Part shown: positions 1 through 6,471 of the stretch, one piece after another | How positions within the stretch are numbered: the stretch's first letter is position 1 | How the letters are laid out: each line of letters opens with the position of its first letter | NCBI GenBank assembly: GCA_013360535.1 | Contig: JABWBL010000166.1 | Span: 1 to 7,295 of the forward strand | Direction: 5' to 3' | DNA from: Planctomycetaceae bacterium | GTDB taxonomy: Bacteria; Planctomycetota; UBA1135; GCA-002686595 | DNA: 7,295 nt | The notes under the pieces: generated by a model | What the model saw: only the letters and a program-made list of their open reading frames with translations | The model's database searches: none | Told to the model about the DNA's origin: nothing | Position numbers and translations under genes: made by a program

Positions 1-701
1 ATCTCCGCCAGCGCACCGAGCGTGTCCGGGCGCCGGCGGGCGACAGCTTCGAGCTGGCGGTTGGTGAGTACGCGGTAGGCCGGGACGTCGAGCTCGCGGC
101 GGCGCGTGTTGCGCCAGGCGCGCAGGACTTCCGCAGCGCGCTGGGACGGGCCGTCGAGCGGTTCTTGCTCGGCAGCGTTGTCGTCGACCGATGAATCGAC
201 GGCCGCTGCTTCTTGAGCTGCCGATTGGCGGGCGAGGCCATCACGTTCTTCCAAGTCCTCACCGTTCAGCGTGCCGTTCCGGTCGAGGTGGTTGCGTCGC
301 GACTTGCCCTTCTCGGGAGCGCGCTTGCCCTCACGTTGCAGGCGCTTGCGCTCGGCGCGCTCGAGCTGCGCAACTTCGGTGGGACTCAGGCGACGGATCT
401 CGAGCGCTTCCAGGCTCGCCAGCCCGTCGTCTTCCGACTCGCGTTCCTCCCGCTCGCGCTCTTCGGCGTCGAGCCGGTCGAGGATCTCGTCGAGTTCCTC
501 TTCGGTCGTGCGGCCGGCGCGCGGCGCGCTCGCGGTCCGGCGCCACTGAACGAAACAGCCCAAGTGCGGACGATCCTCGAAGTGGAACAGGTACTCGCGC
601 ACCGCGGACGCGGGGCGTTCCTCGAGGGCGCGGACGAGCGGCGTGTCGTCGAACGTGCCGCGGACGGGGTCGAACGGCAACTGGATCCAGCGTGCTTGCA
701 T
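1..701 (-). CDS. HRDC-domain protein, C-terminus off the left edge
   Basis: The frame runs without a stop from an ATG at 699-701 to the window edge (233 full codons), so the end is missing. Residues about 1-55 form a small N-terminal domain (FDPVRGTFDD, then LFHFEDRPHLGCFVQW). Residues about 65-150 are a highly charged Glu/Arg stretch that could be coiled coil or disordered. Residues about 186-233 match the start of an HRDC domain: EVLRAWRNTRRRELDVPAYR, followed by VLTNRQLEAVARRRPDTLGAL. HRDC is a small helical nucleic-acid-binding module known from RecQ helicases and RNase D. No helicase or nuclease motif is visible, so this is a stand-alone HRDC protein or one with more domains to the left. 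From memory, stand-alone HRDC proteins with a similar FDD-type N-terminus exist, some as accessory genes of diversity-generating retroelements. No reverse transcriptase or template/variable repeat is visible here. The start is supported by AAGGAG 10 nt upstream. The HRDC call is firm; the role is unknown. Confidence 0.8.
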   Translation of the reverse strand, partial: MQARWIQLPFDPVRGTFDDTPLVRALEERPASAVREYLFHFEDRPHLGCFVQWRRTASAPRAGRTTEEELDEILDRLDAEEREREERESEDDGLASLEALEIRRLSPTEVAQLERAERKRLQREGKRAPEKGKSRRNHLDRNGTLNGEDLEERDGLARQSAAQEAAAVDSSVDDNAAEQEPLDGPSQRAAEVLRAWRNTRRRELDVPAYRVLTNRQLEAVARRRPDTLGALAE

Positions 702-711
702 CGGTCGAAGT

Positions 712-717
712 CTCCTT
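712..717 (-). promoter_or_regulatory. Shine-Dalgarno site of the HRDC gene
   Basis: The minus strand reads AAGGAG here, inside GAGAAGGAGA, 10 nt before the ATG at 701. It is the clearest ribosome binding site in the window and decides this start. The other genes here have weak sites or none. Confidence 0.7.
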
Positions 718-832
718 CTCTGCAGAGCACGACGCTCGGGCACCCTCGGCGGTATCACCTCATCCCGGATTTTTTTTCGCCCGCCCGCGCGATCGCTTGC
801 GCCGCTCGCGCCCGCGCGCGATCTTCTTCGCC

Positions 833-1234
833 GTGACCGCCCGCTCGCCCCTCACCAAGCCCCAGCACGCCTTCCTCGCGCTGTACTTGATCGGCGCCGG
901 CGGCATGGCCACGCTCGCGATCCAGCCCGAGCTCTTGCCCGACACCGCGCCGGCCTCGCACGACTCCTCGCTGCGCGGCCTGCTCGTCGCCGCCTCGATC
1001 CTGATGGCTTCGCTTTACGTCGGCGCCCTGCTCCGCAAGCGTTGGGTCCGCCCGCTGGCGCTCTTCCTGCATGGTCTGGTGGCCCTGATCGCGCTCGTGG
1101 GCCTGGTCTCGCTGCTCTTGGGCTCGCCGCTCTTCAGCGGCGAAGTCGCGGAGCTCGGCGCGAAGTTCGCCGTGCACGCGCTCCTCGCCGCCGCCTGGGC
1201 CTCACGCTGGCTGCGCGCACCGTTCGCGCGGTGA
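833..1234 (+). CDS. small four-helix integral membrane protein, unknown function
   Basis: A 133-residue protein if started at the GTG at 833 (MTARSPLTKPQHAFLALYLI...). Four hydrophobic segments are visible at about residues 13-30, 49-67, 73-96 and 107-125. Short Arg/Lys-rich turns (LLRKRWVRP near 67-74) suggest a compact inner-membrane protein. I do not recognise the family. The frame stays open far upstream, but that part is Arg/Ser/Pro-rich and antisense to the HRDC gene, so it is not credible coding. No Shine-Dalgarno sequence precedes the GTG. An ATG at 905 is less likely because it would fall inside the first helix. The gene is divergent from the HRDC gene (131 bp between starts) and convergent with the paralogue at 1245, whose stop is only 10 bp away. 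GTG is the best-supported start but not certain. Confidence 0.65.
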   Translation: MTARSPLTKPQHAFLALYLIGAGGMATLAIQPELLPDTAPASHDSSLRGLLVAASILMASLYVGALLRKRWVRPLALFLHGLVALIALVGLVSLLLGSPLFSGEVAELGAKFAVHALLAAAWASRWLRAPFAR

Positions 1235-1244
1235 CCAATCCGCG

Positions 1245-2561
1245 TCAGCGCGTGCGCAGCGCCATCGAGATGTCCGCCGCGGGGTCGCCGGCGTCGTCGG
1301 TGAGGTCGCGGCCGATGGACCAAACGAGAAGAGTCTCGTCCACGAGCCGCGTGCGCAGCGGATGGCGGTCGAAAGGATCGACTTGCGACGAGGCCCAGTC
1401 GATCGCCGCCTGCGGGCCGTCGCGGCGAGCGATCAGGAAGGCGTGGACGACCCTGCGGAGCGCGTCGAGCTCGAGCGCGCTCGCGTGCAACTTGTCGACG
1501 TTCTGCGTGAGCATCGCCGAGATCGTCTCCCAAGCGCGCGGGCTCCGATTCGGCCCGGGCCCGGGGTTGGTGTGCGCGCGTGCGTGCGCGAGCGAAGTCG
1601 CGATCGCCTGCAGGAAGAGCGTCTCCTCGTGGTCGAGCCACGCGTCGTTGCCGATCCAGATTGGCCCGGGCTCGAAACCGCCTTCGGTCTGCGCGCGCAT
1701 CCACGTGATCGCCTGCAGGCCGGTCGTGCGCTCGGCCTGCCACGCGGCCTCGACCTCGGGCCACGGGTTGAATTCGTCGGGCACGCTTTCGAACTCAGCG
1801 ACGCCGACGTCGCCCGGCAATTCGCGCGCGACGAGGCTCAGCGTGCGCAGCCACGTGCGCTCACCTTCGAACACGCACAACGCGACATGGAACGACGTTC
1901 GTGCGTCGAACGTGCGCAGCGCGCGCAACGCGAGGCGCAGTTTGGCGAGCGCGAGCTCGTGCTCGCCACGCGCCGCCGCGAGCCACGCCGACTCGCACAG
2001 CACGAGGTAGGCCTGCATGTGGCCCCACACCGGGAGCGCCGCCGCCACCGGCGGGTCCGTGTCGGTCTCCGATCGCGGCGGGACGAGCCGGAACGAACCG
2101 TAAGTTGAGGCTTCGAGGGCGAGCGCGAGTTGCTTGCCGCGCATCGACTGGTCAGCGCGAAGGAGCTCGAGCCCACACTCGCGCAGGTCCATGCGTGCTT
2201 CGGCGTGTTCGTGCTCGTGGGCGACCGCCGCGAGTACGTCCTGCACCGGGCCCGACTGCATTTCCGCGAAGTAGCACGGTTCGTCCGGAGTGCCGGGCTT
2301 CTCTCGCGGCTCGGACTTCGCGATTTGCTCGAGCCACGCCGCCGGATCCTTGCCCTCGAGGCGCGCGCGCCCGGGCGGCGCCGGCGGATCGGTCGCGGCG
2401 ATCTCGCGCTCGCGCACGACGCGTTCGTGAAGCACCGAGCGCGCGACGAACACCGCCGCCGTCGCGAGCACGCCGACGACCGCGAGCGCGATGCCAAGCC
2501 ACTTCAGCAGGCTCCGGACGCCGCGTGGTCTGGATCTGGCGAGCGAGTCGGGCTCCATCAT
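1245..2561 (-). CDS. membrane-anchored hypothetical protein, paralogue B of a tandem pair
   Basis: 438 residues from MMEPDS; a start one codon later at 2558 is equally possible. After a short basic N-terminus comes one transmembrane segment at about 21-41, then a large soluble region probably outside the cytoplasmic membrane. The body is Ala/Leu/Glu-rich and looks helical, with helix-turn-helix repeats such as SAWLAAARGEHELALAKLRL. The C-terminal block reads QVDPF (393-397), LRTR, then VWSIG (413-417) and DDAGDP. It is homologous to the neighbour at 2666-3970: both share ARLEGxDPxAWL after the membrane segment, YGxFxL, an (A/D)WxDHEE block and the C-terminal block. I know no function for the family. 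The C-terminal pattern resembles the end of GspG-type pseudopilins and a motif seen in planctomycete hypothetical proteins; that comparison is from memory. The gene follows paralogue A by about 100 bp, and a candidate promoter lies directly before it. Confidence 0.8.
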   Translation of the reverse strand: MMEPDSLARSRPRGVRSLLKWLGIALAVVGVLATAAVFVARSVLHERVVREREIAATDPPAPPGRARLEGKDPAAWLEQIAKSEPREKPGTPDEPCYFAEMQSGPVQDVLAAVAHEHEHAEARMDLRECGLELLRADQSMRGKQLALALEASTYGSFRLVPPRSETDTDPPVAAALPVWGHMQAYLVLCESAWLAAARGEHELALAKLRLALRALRTFDARTSFHVALCVFEGERTWLRTLSLVARELPGDVGVAEFESVPDEFNPWPEVEAAWQAERTTGLQAITWMRAQTEGGFEPGPIWIGNDAWLDHEETLFLQAIATSLAHARAHTNPGPGPNRSPRAWETISAMLTQNVDKLHASALELDALRRVVHAFLIARRDGPQAAIDWASSQVDPFDRHPLRTRLVDETLLVWSIGRDLTDDAGDPAADISMALRTR

Positions 2562-2569
2562 CGCGCGGG

Positions 2570-2598
2570 ATCGTAGCGCCGAGGTTTCGACGAGTCAG
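2570..2598 (-). promoter_or_regulatory. candidate promoter of paralogue B, leaderless or nearly so
   Basis: The minus strand has CTGACT (2598-2593; TGAC matches the -35 consensus), a 17-bp spacer and TACGAT (2575-2570; 4 of 6 matches to -10). Only 8 nt separate the -10-like hexamer from the ATG at 2561, and no Shine-Dalgarno sequence is present. If used, transcription would start at or within a few bases of the start codon. Weak hexamers like these also occur by chance. Confidence 0.3.
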
Positions 2599-2637
2599 GA
2601 GCACTCGCAGAAGCGTTGCGCGTCCTTCGCGCCGGCT

Positions 2638-2652
2638 GCGAGCACGGCTCGC
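2638..2652 (-). terminator. short perfect hairpin after paralogue A, possible weak terminator
   Basis: GCGAGC and GCTCGC form a perfect 6-bp inverted repeat around a 3-nt loop, 13 nt past the stop of paralogue A. There is no T-tract, so it is not a classical intrinsic terminator. In DNA this GC-rich, a 6-bp stem can be chance. Its place between the two paralogues fits partial termination or transcript-end protection. Confidence 0.2.
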
Positions 2653-2665
2653 GCTCCACTCGCAA

Positions 2666-3970
2666 TCAGCGGACTCGGAACGAGACGACCAAGTCCTGCG
2701 GCGGCCTCGGTTCATCGGGGTCCCCGCTGTCGCCTCCGTCATCGTTGCCATTGGGCCCGACGGACCAGATGCGCAGCACGTCACCGTCTCGGCGTGTTCG
2801 CAGCGCGCCTGCGGCGAAGGGGTCCACTTGGCCAGCGGCCCACGCCTCGGCAGCTTCCAGACCGTCGTGGCGGGCTACCAGAACTCCAATCGTCAGCAAT
2901 CGCCTCACCTCGCTGTGAAGGAGCGTCTCGTGATGGCGTTGCAGCGGTGGCGCCATCATCGAGAACATCACATTCCACGGACGGGGCTCGAACGGCTCTT
3001 CGGCAGGGGGAGCACGGTGCGCGCGCGCTGCCTCCAGCCCCGCGGCGTAGGCGTCGAGGAGCAACTTCTCCTCGTGATCCACCCAGGCGTCAACGCCGAG
3101 CAACTCCACCCCCGGCGGTTGGCCTTCGGTGGAATGCCTGCGCACCACGTCCAGGCATGCGACGAATCGCGTGCGTTCCGTGCGCAACGTGGCCTCGTAG
3201 GCCGGCCACGGATCCACGCCTTGCAGGAGAGCCTGAAACTCAGAGAGGTCGATGGCCGGATCAAGCCATTGGGCGAGCCGCGTGACCGCACCGAGAAAGA
3301 GACCCTCCGTATACCGCACACAAAGCCAGTTGGTGGTGCCGTCTCGCTCGTCGATGATTCCAATCCCACGGAACGCCAGTCGAAGGTCCTGAATGGCTCT
3401 CTGAGCATCTCCCTGGGCAGCGGCAAGGGCTGCGGAGTCGACCAGCACGCGCACGACCTTCATGGCCTTCGAGACGTGAGCGGGAGCCAGCTTGGAGAAA
3501 TCGTTGATCTCGCTCGGGATCTCCGGCAGCTGGAAGGGCCCGTACCGCTCGGTCTGTCGCGCCAGCTCGAGCTGGGCCGCGGTCGACGCGACTTGAGCCC
3601 GCAGGATCGCGAGCGTGCAGCCGGAGATGACGTCGGGCTCCGCGAGATTCCAGGCCGACAAGCGCGTCCACGTGCCGTCCAGCGTGTCGCGCGCGTCTTC
3701 CGGTGCTTCGGAACATTCTTCTGGAATTGGCAGATCCTCCTGCGGCTCCGCCTTTTCGATCGCGAGCAGCCACGCGATCGGATCCTCGCCTTCGAGCCGC
3801 GCGGGCCCCGGCGCGACCGGCGGTTCCGACTTCATGCGCTCGCGCGCGAGCTCGACCCGCTTGCGAAGCACGCGCTGCCCGACGAGGATCGCTGCGCCGG
3901 CGAGCACCGTCATCACCGCGAGCGTGATCGCCAGCCAGCGCAGGAAACGGGCACGCGCCGACGCAGCCAT
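2666..3970 (-). CDS. membrane-anchored hypothetical protein, paralogue A of a tandem pair
   Basis: 434 residues from MAASARARFL. A basic N-terminus leads into one transmembrane segment at about 10-31, followed by a Lys/Arg-rich stretch (RVLRKRVELARERMK). ARLEGEDPIAWL lies at 57-68. A helical body follows, containing DAWVDHEEKLLLDAYAAGLE, then a C-terminal block: VARHDGLEAAEAWAAGQVDPF ending at 385, LRTR (390-393), IWSVG (401-405) and an Asp/Gly-rich tail NDDGGDSGDPDE before DLVVSFRVR. The same elements in the same order occur in the gene at 1245-2561, so the two arose by duplication and have diverged widely. No enzyme motif was recognised. The ATG lies 2 nt after the mqnE stop, so it is very likely translated from the same mRNA. 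The frame is open far upstream, but that part is mqnE in another frame. The location suggests co-expression with menaquinone genes, which does not show a shared function. Confidence 0.82.
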   Translation of the reverse strand: MAASARARFLRWLAITLAVMTVLAGAAILVGQRVLRKRVELARERMKSEPPVAPGPARLEGEDPIAWLLAIEKAEPQEDLPIPEECSEAPEDARDTLDGTWTRLSAWNLAEPDVISGCTLAILRAQVASTAAQLELARQTERYGPFQLPEIPSEINDFSKLAPAHVSKAMKVVRVLVDSAALAAAQGDAQRAIQDLRLAFRGIGIIDERDGTTNWLCVRYTEGLFLGAVTRLAQWLDPAIDLSEFQALLQGVDPWPAYEATLRTERTRFVACLDVVRRHSTEGQPPGVELLGVDAWVDHEEKLLLDAYAAGLEAARAHRAPPAEEPFEPRPWNVMFSMMAPPLQRHHETLLHSEVRRLLTIGVLVARHDGLEAAEAWAAGQVDPFAAGALRTRRDGDVLRIWSVGPNGNDDGGDSGDPDEPRPPQDLVVSFRVR

Positions 3971-3972
3971 CT

Positions 3973-5148
3973 CTAGCTCGCGACCGGCGCCGGCTTGCCG
4001 ACGGGCGCGAGCGCCGGCTCGGCGCTCCACACGACGTTGTAGAGCGTGTCGCGTTCGACCGGGATGCGACCCGCGTCGCGGATCCACTGCACGAGCTCGG
4101 CGCGCTTGACGACTTCGGGCGTGGTCGCACCGGCGTCGTGGTAGATGTGCTCCTCGACCACGGTGCCGTCGACGTCGTCGGCGCCGTAGGAGAGCGCGAG
4201 TTGCGCGATCGGGATGTCCATCAGGATCCAGTAGGCCTTGATGTGCGCGATGTTGTCGAGCAGGAGGCGGCCGAGCGCGATCTCGCGCAGCTCGTCGACG
4301 GCCGTCGGGCCCGGAACGTCGGCCATTTCGCTGTTTTCCGGGTGGAACGACAGCGGAATGTAGGTCTGGAAGCCGCCGGTCTCGTCCTGCAGGCGCCGCA
4401 GGCGGTCGAGGTGGTCGACGCGCTCTTCCACGGTCTCGACGTGGCCGTGCAGCATCGTGCAGTTCGAGCGCAGGCCGGCCTTGTGCACCTTGCGTGCGAT
4501 GTCGAGCCACTCGTCGCCGGAGATCTTGAGGTGGTAGGTCTCCTTGCGGATGCGCTCGCTGAACACTTCAGCGCCGCCGCCGGGAACCGAGCCGAGTCCT
4601 GCAGCCTTGAGTTCCTCGAGCACCACTTCGAGTGGCTTTTTCGCCGTCTTCGCGATCTGGTCGAGCTCGACCATCGTGAAGGCCTTGATGTGGATCTGGG
4701 GCCGCACCGACTTCACGGCGCGCAGGATGTCGAGGTAGTACGAGTAGGGGATCTTGGGCCACACGCCCGCGACCATGTGCACTTCGGTGACCGGTTCGCC
4801 GAGCTGCGCGCGGATCTTGTCGGCGACCTGCTCAGGCGTCATCTGGTAGGCGCCGGCTTGTCCCGGAAGGCGCTGGAAGGCGCAGAACCGGCACAGCTTG
4901 TTGCACAGGTTCGTGTAGTTGACGTGCTGGTTGACGTTGAAGTACGCGAGGTCGCCGTGCAGCCGCTCGCGCACGTGGTTGGCGAGCGCGCCGACGACCT
5001 GCAGGTGCGGGCTGCGGTAGAGCGCGACCCCGTCGTCGGGGCTCAAGCGCTCGCGCGCGAGCACTTTTTCCGCGATCACGCCGAGTCCGTGGGTGCGCGC
5101 GAGGCCGAGCAGGCGCTCGTCGCGCGCGGTCGTCGTGGCGACGCTCAC
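3973..5148 (-). CDS. mqnE: aminodeoxyfutalosine synthase (radical SAM), MqnE
   Basis: 391 residues from the GTG at 5148. MqnE joins 3-[(1-carboxyvinyl)oxy]benzoate to the adenosyl part of S-adenosylmethionine, giving 6-amino-6-deoxyfutalosine in the futalosine route to menaquinone; it acts in the cytosol. The radical SAM cluster motif is CX3CX2C at C82, C86 and C89 (NYTNLCNKLCRFCAF). Family-typical stretches follow: EVHMVAGVWPKIPYSYYLDI, IKAFTMVELDQIAKTAKK, GLGSVPGGGAEVFSERIR, CTMLHGHVETVEERVDHL and IPLSFHPENSEM. It is related to MqnC but the FNVNQHVNYTNLC and SFHPENSEM regions favour MqnE. Length is normal for the family. The GTG overlaps the mqnC stop in GTGA, with GGCGGTGA just upstream, indicating coupled translation. 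The frame extends further upstream only inside mqnC. The stop is TAG. Confidence 0.93.
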   Translation of the reverse strand: MSVATTTARDERLLGLARTHGLGVIAEKVLARERLSPDDGVALYRSPHLQVVGALANHVRERLHGDLAYFNVNQHVNYTNLCNKLCRFCAFQRLPGQAGAYQMTPEQVADKIRAQLGEPVTEVHMVAGVWPKIPYSYYLDILRAVKSVRPQIHIKAFTMVELDQIAKTAKKPLEVVLEELKAAGLGSVPGGGAEVFSERIRKETYHLKISGDEWLDIARKVHKAGLRSNCTMLHGHVETVEERVDHLDRLRRLQDETGGFQTYIPLSFHPENSEMADVPGPTAVDELREIALGRLLLDNIAHIKAYWILMDIPIAQLALSYGADDVDGTVVEEHIYHDAGATTPEVVKRAELVQWIRDAGRIPVERDTLYNVVWSAEPALAPVGKPAPVAS

Positions 5149-6386
5149 GCCTTCACCGCCTTGGCGAAGCCACGCGGCCGGGATTCGGCGCCAGAGTTGG
5201 GCCCACGCTGCAGCTCGGGGTGGCGCGGGTCGACGATGCCGTACCAGGAATTGCGCTGCAGCGGCGTGAAGTCGGCGCGCGCGATCACGTTCTCGAGCTT
5301 CTGGATCGGTGCGAGGTTGAAGCAGCCAGCGGCGCTGACGACGTTTTCCTCGAGCATCGTGCCGCCAAAATCGTTGCAGCCGTAACTGAGCGTCACTTGC
5401 GCCATCTTGAGGCCGGCGGTGACGTAGCTCGTCTGGATGTTGTCGAAGTTGTCGAGGTAGATGCGCGAGAGCGCTTGCATGCGCAGGTACACCGAGGGCG
5501 TCTTGCGCGCGGGGTAGATGTGCTCTTCCGGCACGCCGTCGGGCTGCATCAGCCAGCACGCGAAGGCCGTGAAGCCGCCGGTTTCGTCCTGCAGGTCGCG
5601 CAGCAGCGTCATGTGCTCGATGCACTCCGCCACCGTCTCGACATGGCCGAACATCATCGTCGCCGACGAGCGCAGCCCGGCCTCGTGCACCTTGCGATGC
5701 ACGTCGAGCCAGCGCTCGGTCGTGGTCTTCTTCGGCGCGATGATCTTGCGCACGCGCTCGACGAGAATCTCGGCGCCCGCACCGGGCACGCTGCCGAGTC
5801 CCGCGGCCATCAGGTCGCGCAGGACTTCCTCGACGGGACGCTTGTCGAGCTTCGAGAGGTGGTCGAGCTCGGGCGCCGAGAGCGCGTGCAGGTTGATGTG
5901 CGGGAAACGCGCGCGCAGGTCGCTGAAGAGCTCGCACCACCAGTCGCTCTTCAAATACGGATGGTGACCGCCCTGCATGAGCACCTGCCGACCGCCCAGG
6001 TCGGAGAGCTCCTGCATCTTCGCGACGATCTCCTCGCGCGGCAGGACGTAGGCGCCGTCGGCTTTCGGGCGGCGATAGAACGCGCAGAAGCCGCAGTCGG
6101 TGATGCAGACGTTCGTCGGGTTGAGGTTGCGGTCGACGATGTACGTGACGTGCGGCTGCGGGTGCTTGGCGCGCCGCACGTGGTCGGCGAGCAGGCCGAG
6201 CGTGATCAGGTCGGCATTCTCGTGCAGATAGAGGCCTTCCGCCGGCGTGAGGCGCTGGGCGGTGCGCACCTTGTCGCCGATGCGCTCGAGCTCGCGGGCG
6301 ACTTCGCCGGAACGGGCGCGCGAGGCGAGAGGCGCATTCCAGAGGGGGTGGGAAGGCGCGTCGGGTTCCGCGGAAACCTGCTGCAT
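5145..6386 (-). CDS. mqnC: cyclic dehypoxanthine futalosine synthase (radical SAM), MqnC
   Basis: 413 residues from MQQVSAEPDA. MqnC cyclises dehypoxanthine futalosine to the spiro compound cyclic dehypoxanthine futalosine, a step after MqnE in the futalosine menaquinone route. The 4Fe-4S radical SAM motif CX3CX2C is at C94, C98 and C101 (TNVCITDCGFCAFYRRP). Family stretches follow: QVLMQGGHHPYLKSDWW, INLHALSAPELDHL, GLGSVPGAGAEILVERVR, TMMFGHVETVAECIEHM and LSYGCNDFGGTMLEENVV. The last, with the MQGGHHP block, separates it from MqnE. It has about 30 residues of poorly conserved N-terminal sequence, so it is slightly long for the family. An ATG at 6473 would add 29 unlikely residues and overlap the divergent gene's start, so 6386 is preferred. 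No Shine-Dalgarno sequence precedes it; TATACT lies 9 nt upstream. It is the first gene of the minus-strand group. Confidence 0.93.
   Translation of the reverse strand: MQQVSAEPDAPSHPLWNAPLASRARSGEVARELERIGDKVRTAQRLTPAEGLYLHENADLITLGLLADHVRRAKHPQPHVTYIVDRNLNPTNVCITDCGFCAFYRRPKADGAYVLPREEIVAKMQELSDLGGRQVLMQGGHHPYLKSDWWCELFSDLRARFPHINLHALSAPELDHLSKLDKRPVEEVLRDLMAAGLGSVPGAGAEILVERVRKIIAPKKTTTERWLDVHRKVHEAGLRSSATMMFGHVETVAECIEHMTLLRDLQDETGGFTAFACWLMQPDGVPEEHIYPARKTPSVYLRMQALSRIYLDNFDNIQTSYVTAGLKMAQVTLSYGCNDFGGTMLEENVVSAAGCFNLAPIQKLENVIARADFTPLQRNSWYGIVDPRHPELQRGPNSGAESRPRGFAKAVKA
5153..5160 (-). promoter_or_regulatory. ribosome binding site of mqnE inside the mqnC end
   Basis: The minus strand reads GGCGGTGA, one mismatch from the anti-Shine-Dalgarno complement GGAGGTGA, 4 nt before the GTG at 5148. 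It supports the GTG start and the coupling of mqnE to mqnC translation. Confidence 0.4.
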
Positions 6387-6395
6387 GGTGCGGGG

Positions 6396-6401
6396 AGTAT
6401 A
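6396..6401 (-). promoter_or_regulatory. candidate -10 box of mqnC
   Basis: The minus strand reads TATACT (5 of 6 matches to TATAAT) ending 9 nt before the mqnC ATG. It lies in the 85-bp divergent gap. The sequence 17 bp upstream (AAGGAA) is not a good -35. With no ribosome binding site present, a start at or just before the ATG would make a leaderless or nearly leaderless message. Confidence 0.4.
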
Positions 6402-6471
6402 GGTCGCTGGGCCGCGATTTCCTTGGGGGCAGGCCGGTCCTTCGTGGCTAGCCTCTGGGCCCCCCCGCGCC

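Noticed and set aside
789..796. GCGATCGC palindrome before the membrane-protein gene
   Set aside because: It is identical to the cyanobacterial HIP1 octamer, but one copy in GC-rich DNA is expected by chance.
191..836. Plus-strand open frames over the left end, including the upstream part of the membrane-protein frame
   Set aside because: They are antisense to the HRDC gene and have Arg/Ser/Pro-rich composition; only the part from 833 has membrane-protein character.
5149..5940. Upstream extension of the mqnE frame
   Set aside because: It lies wholly inside mqnC in another frame and reads as low-complexity Arg/Ala sequence; the GTG at 5148 gives a normal-length MqnE.
6446..6453. GGCTAGCC palindrome before the patatin-like start
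   Set aside because: An 8-bp palindrome alone, without a second copy or known operator match, is not enough to call a site.
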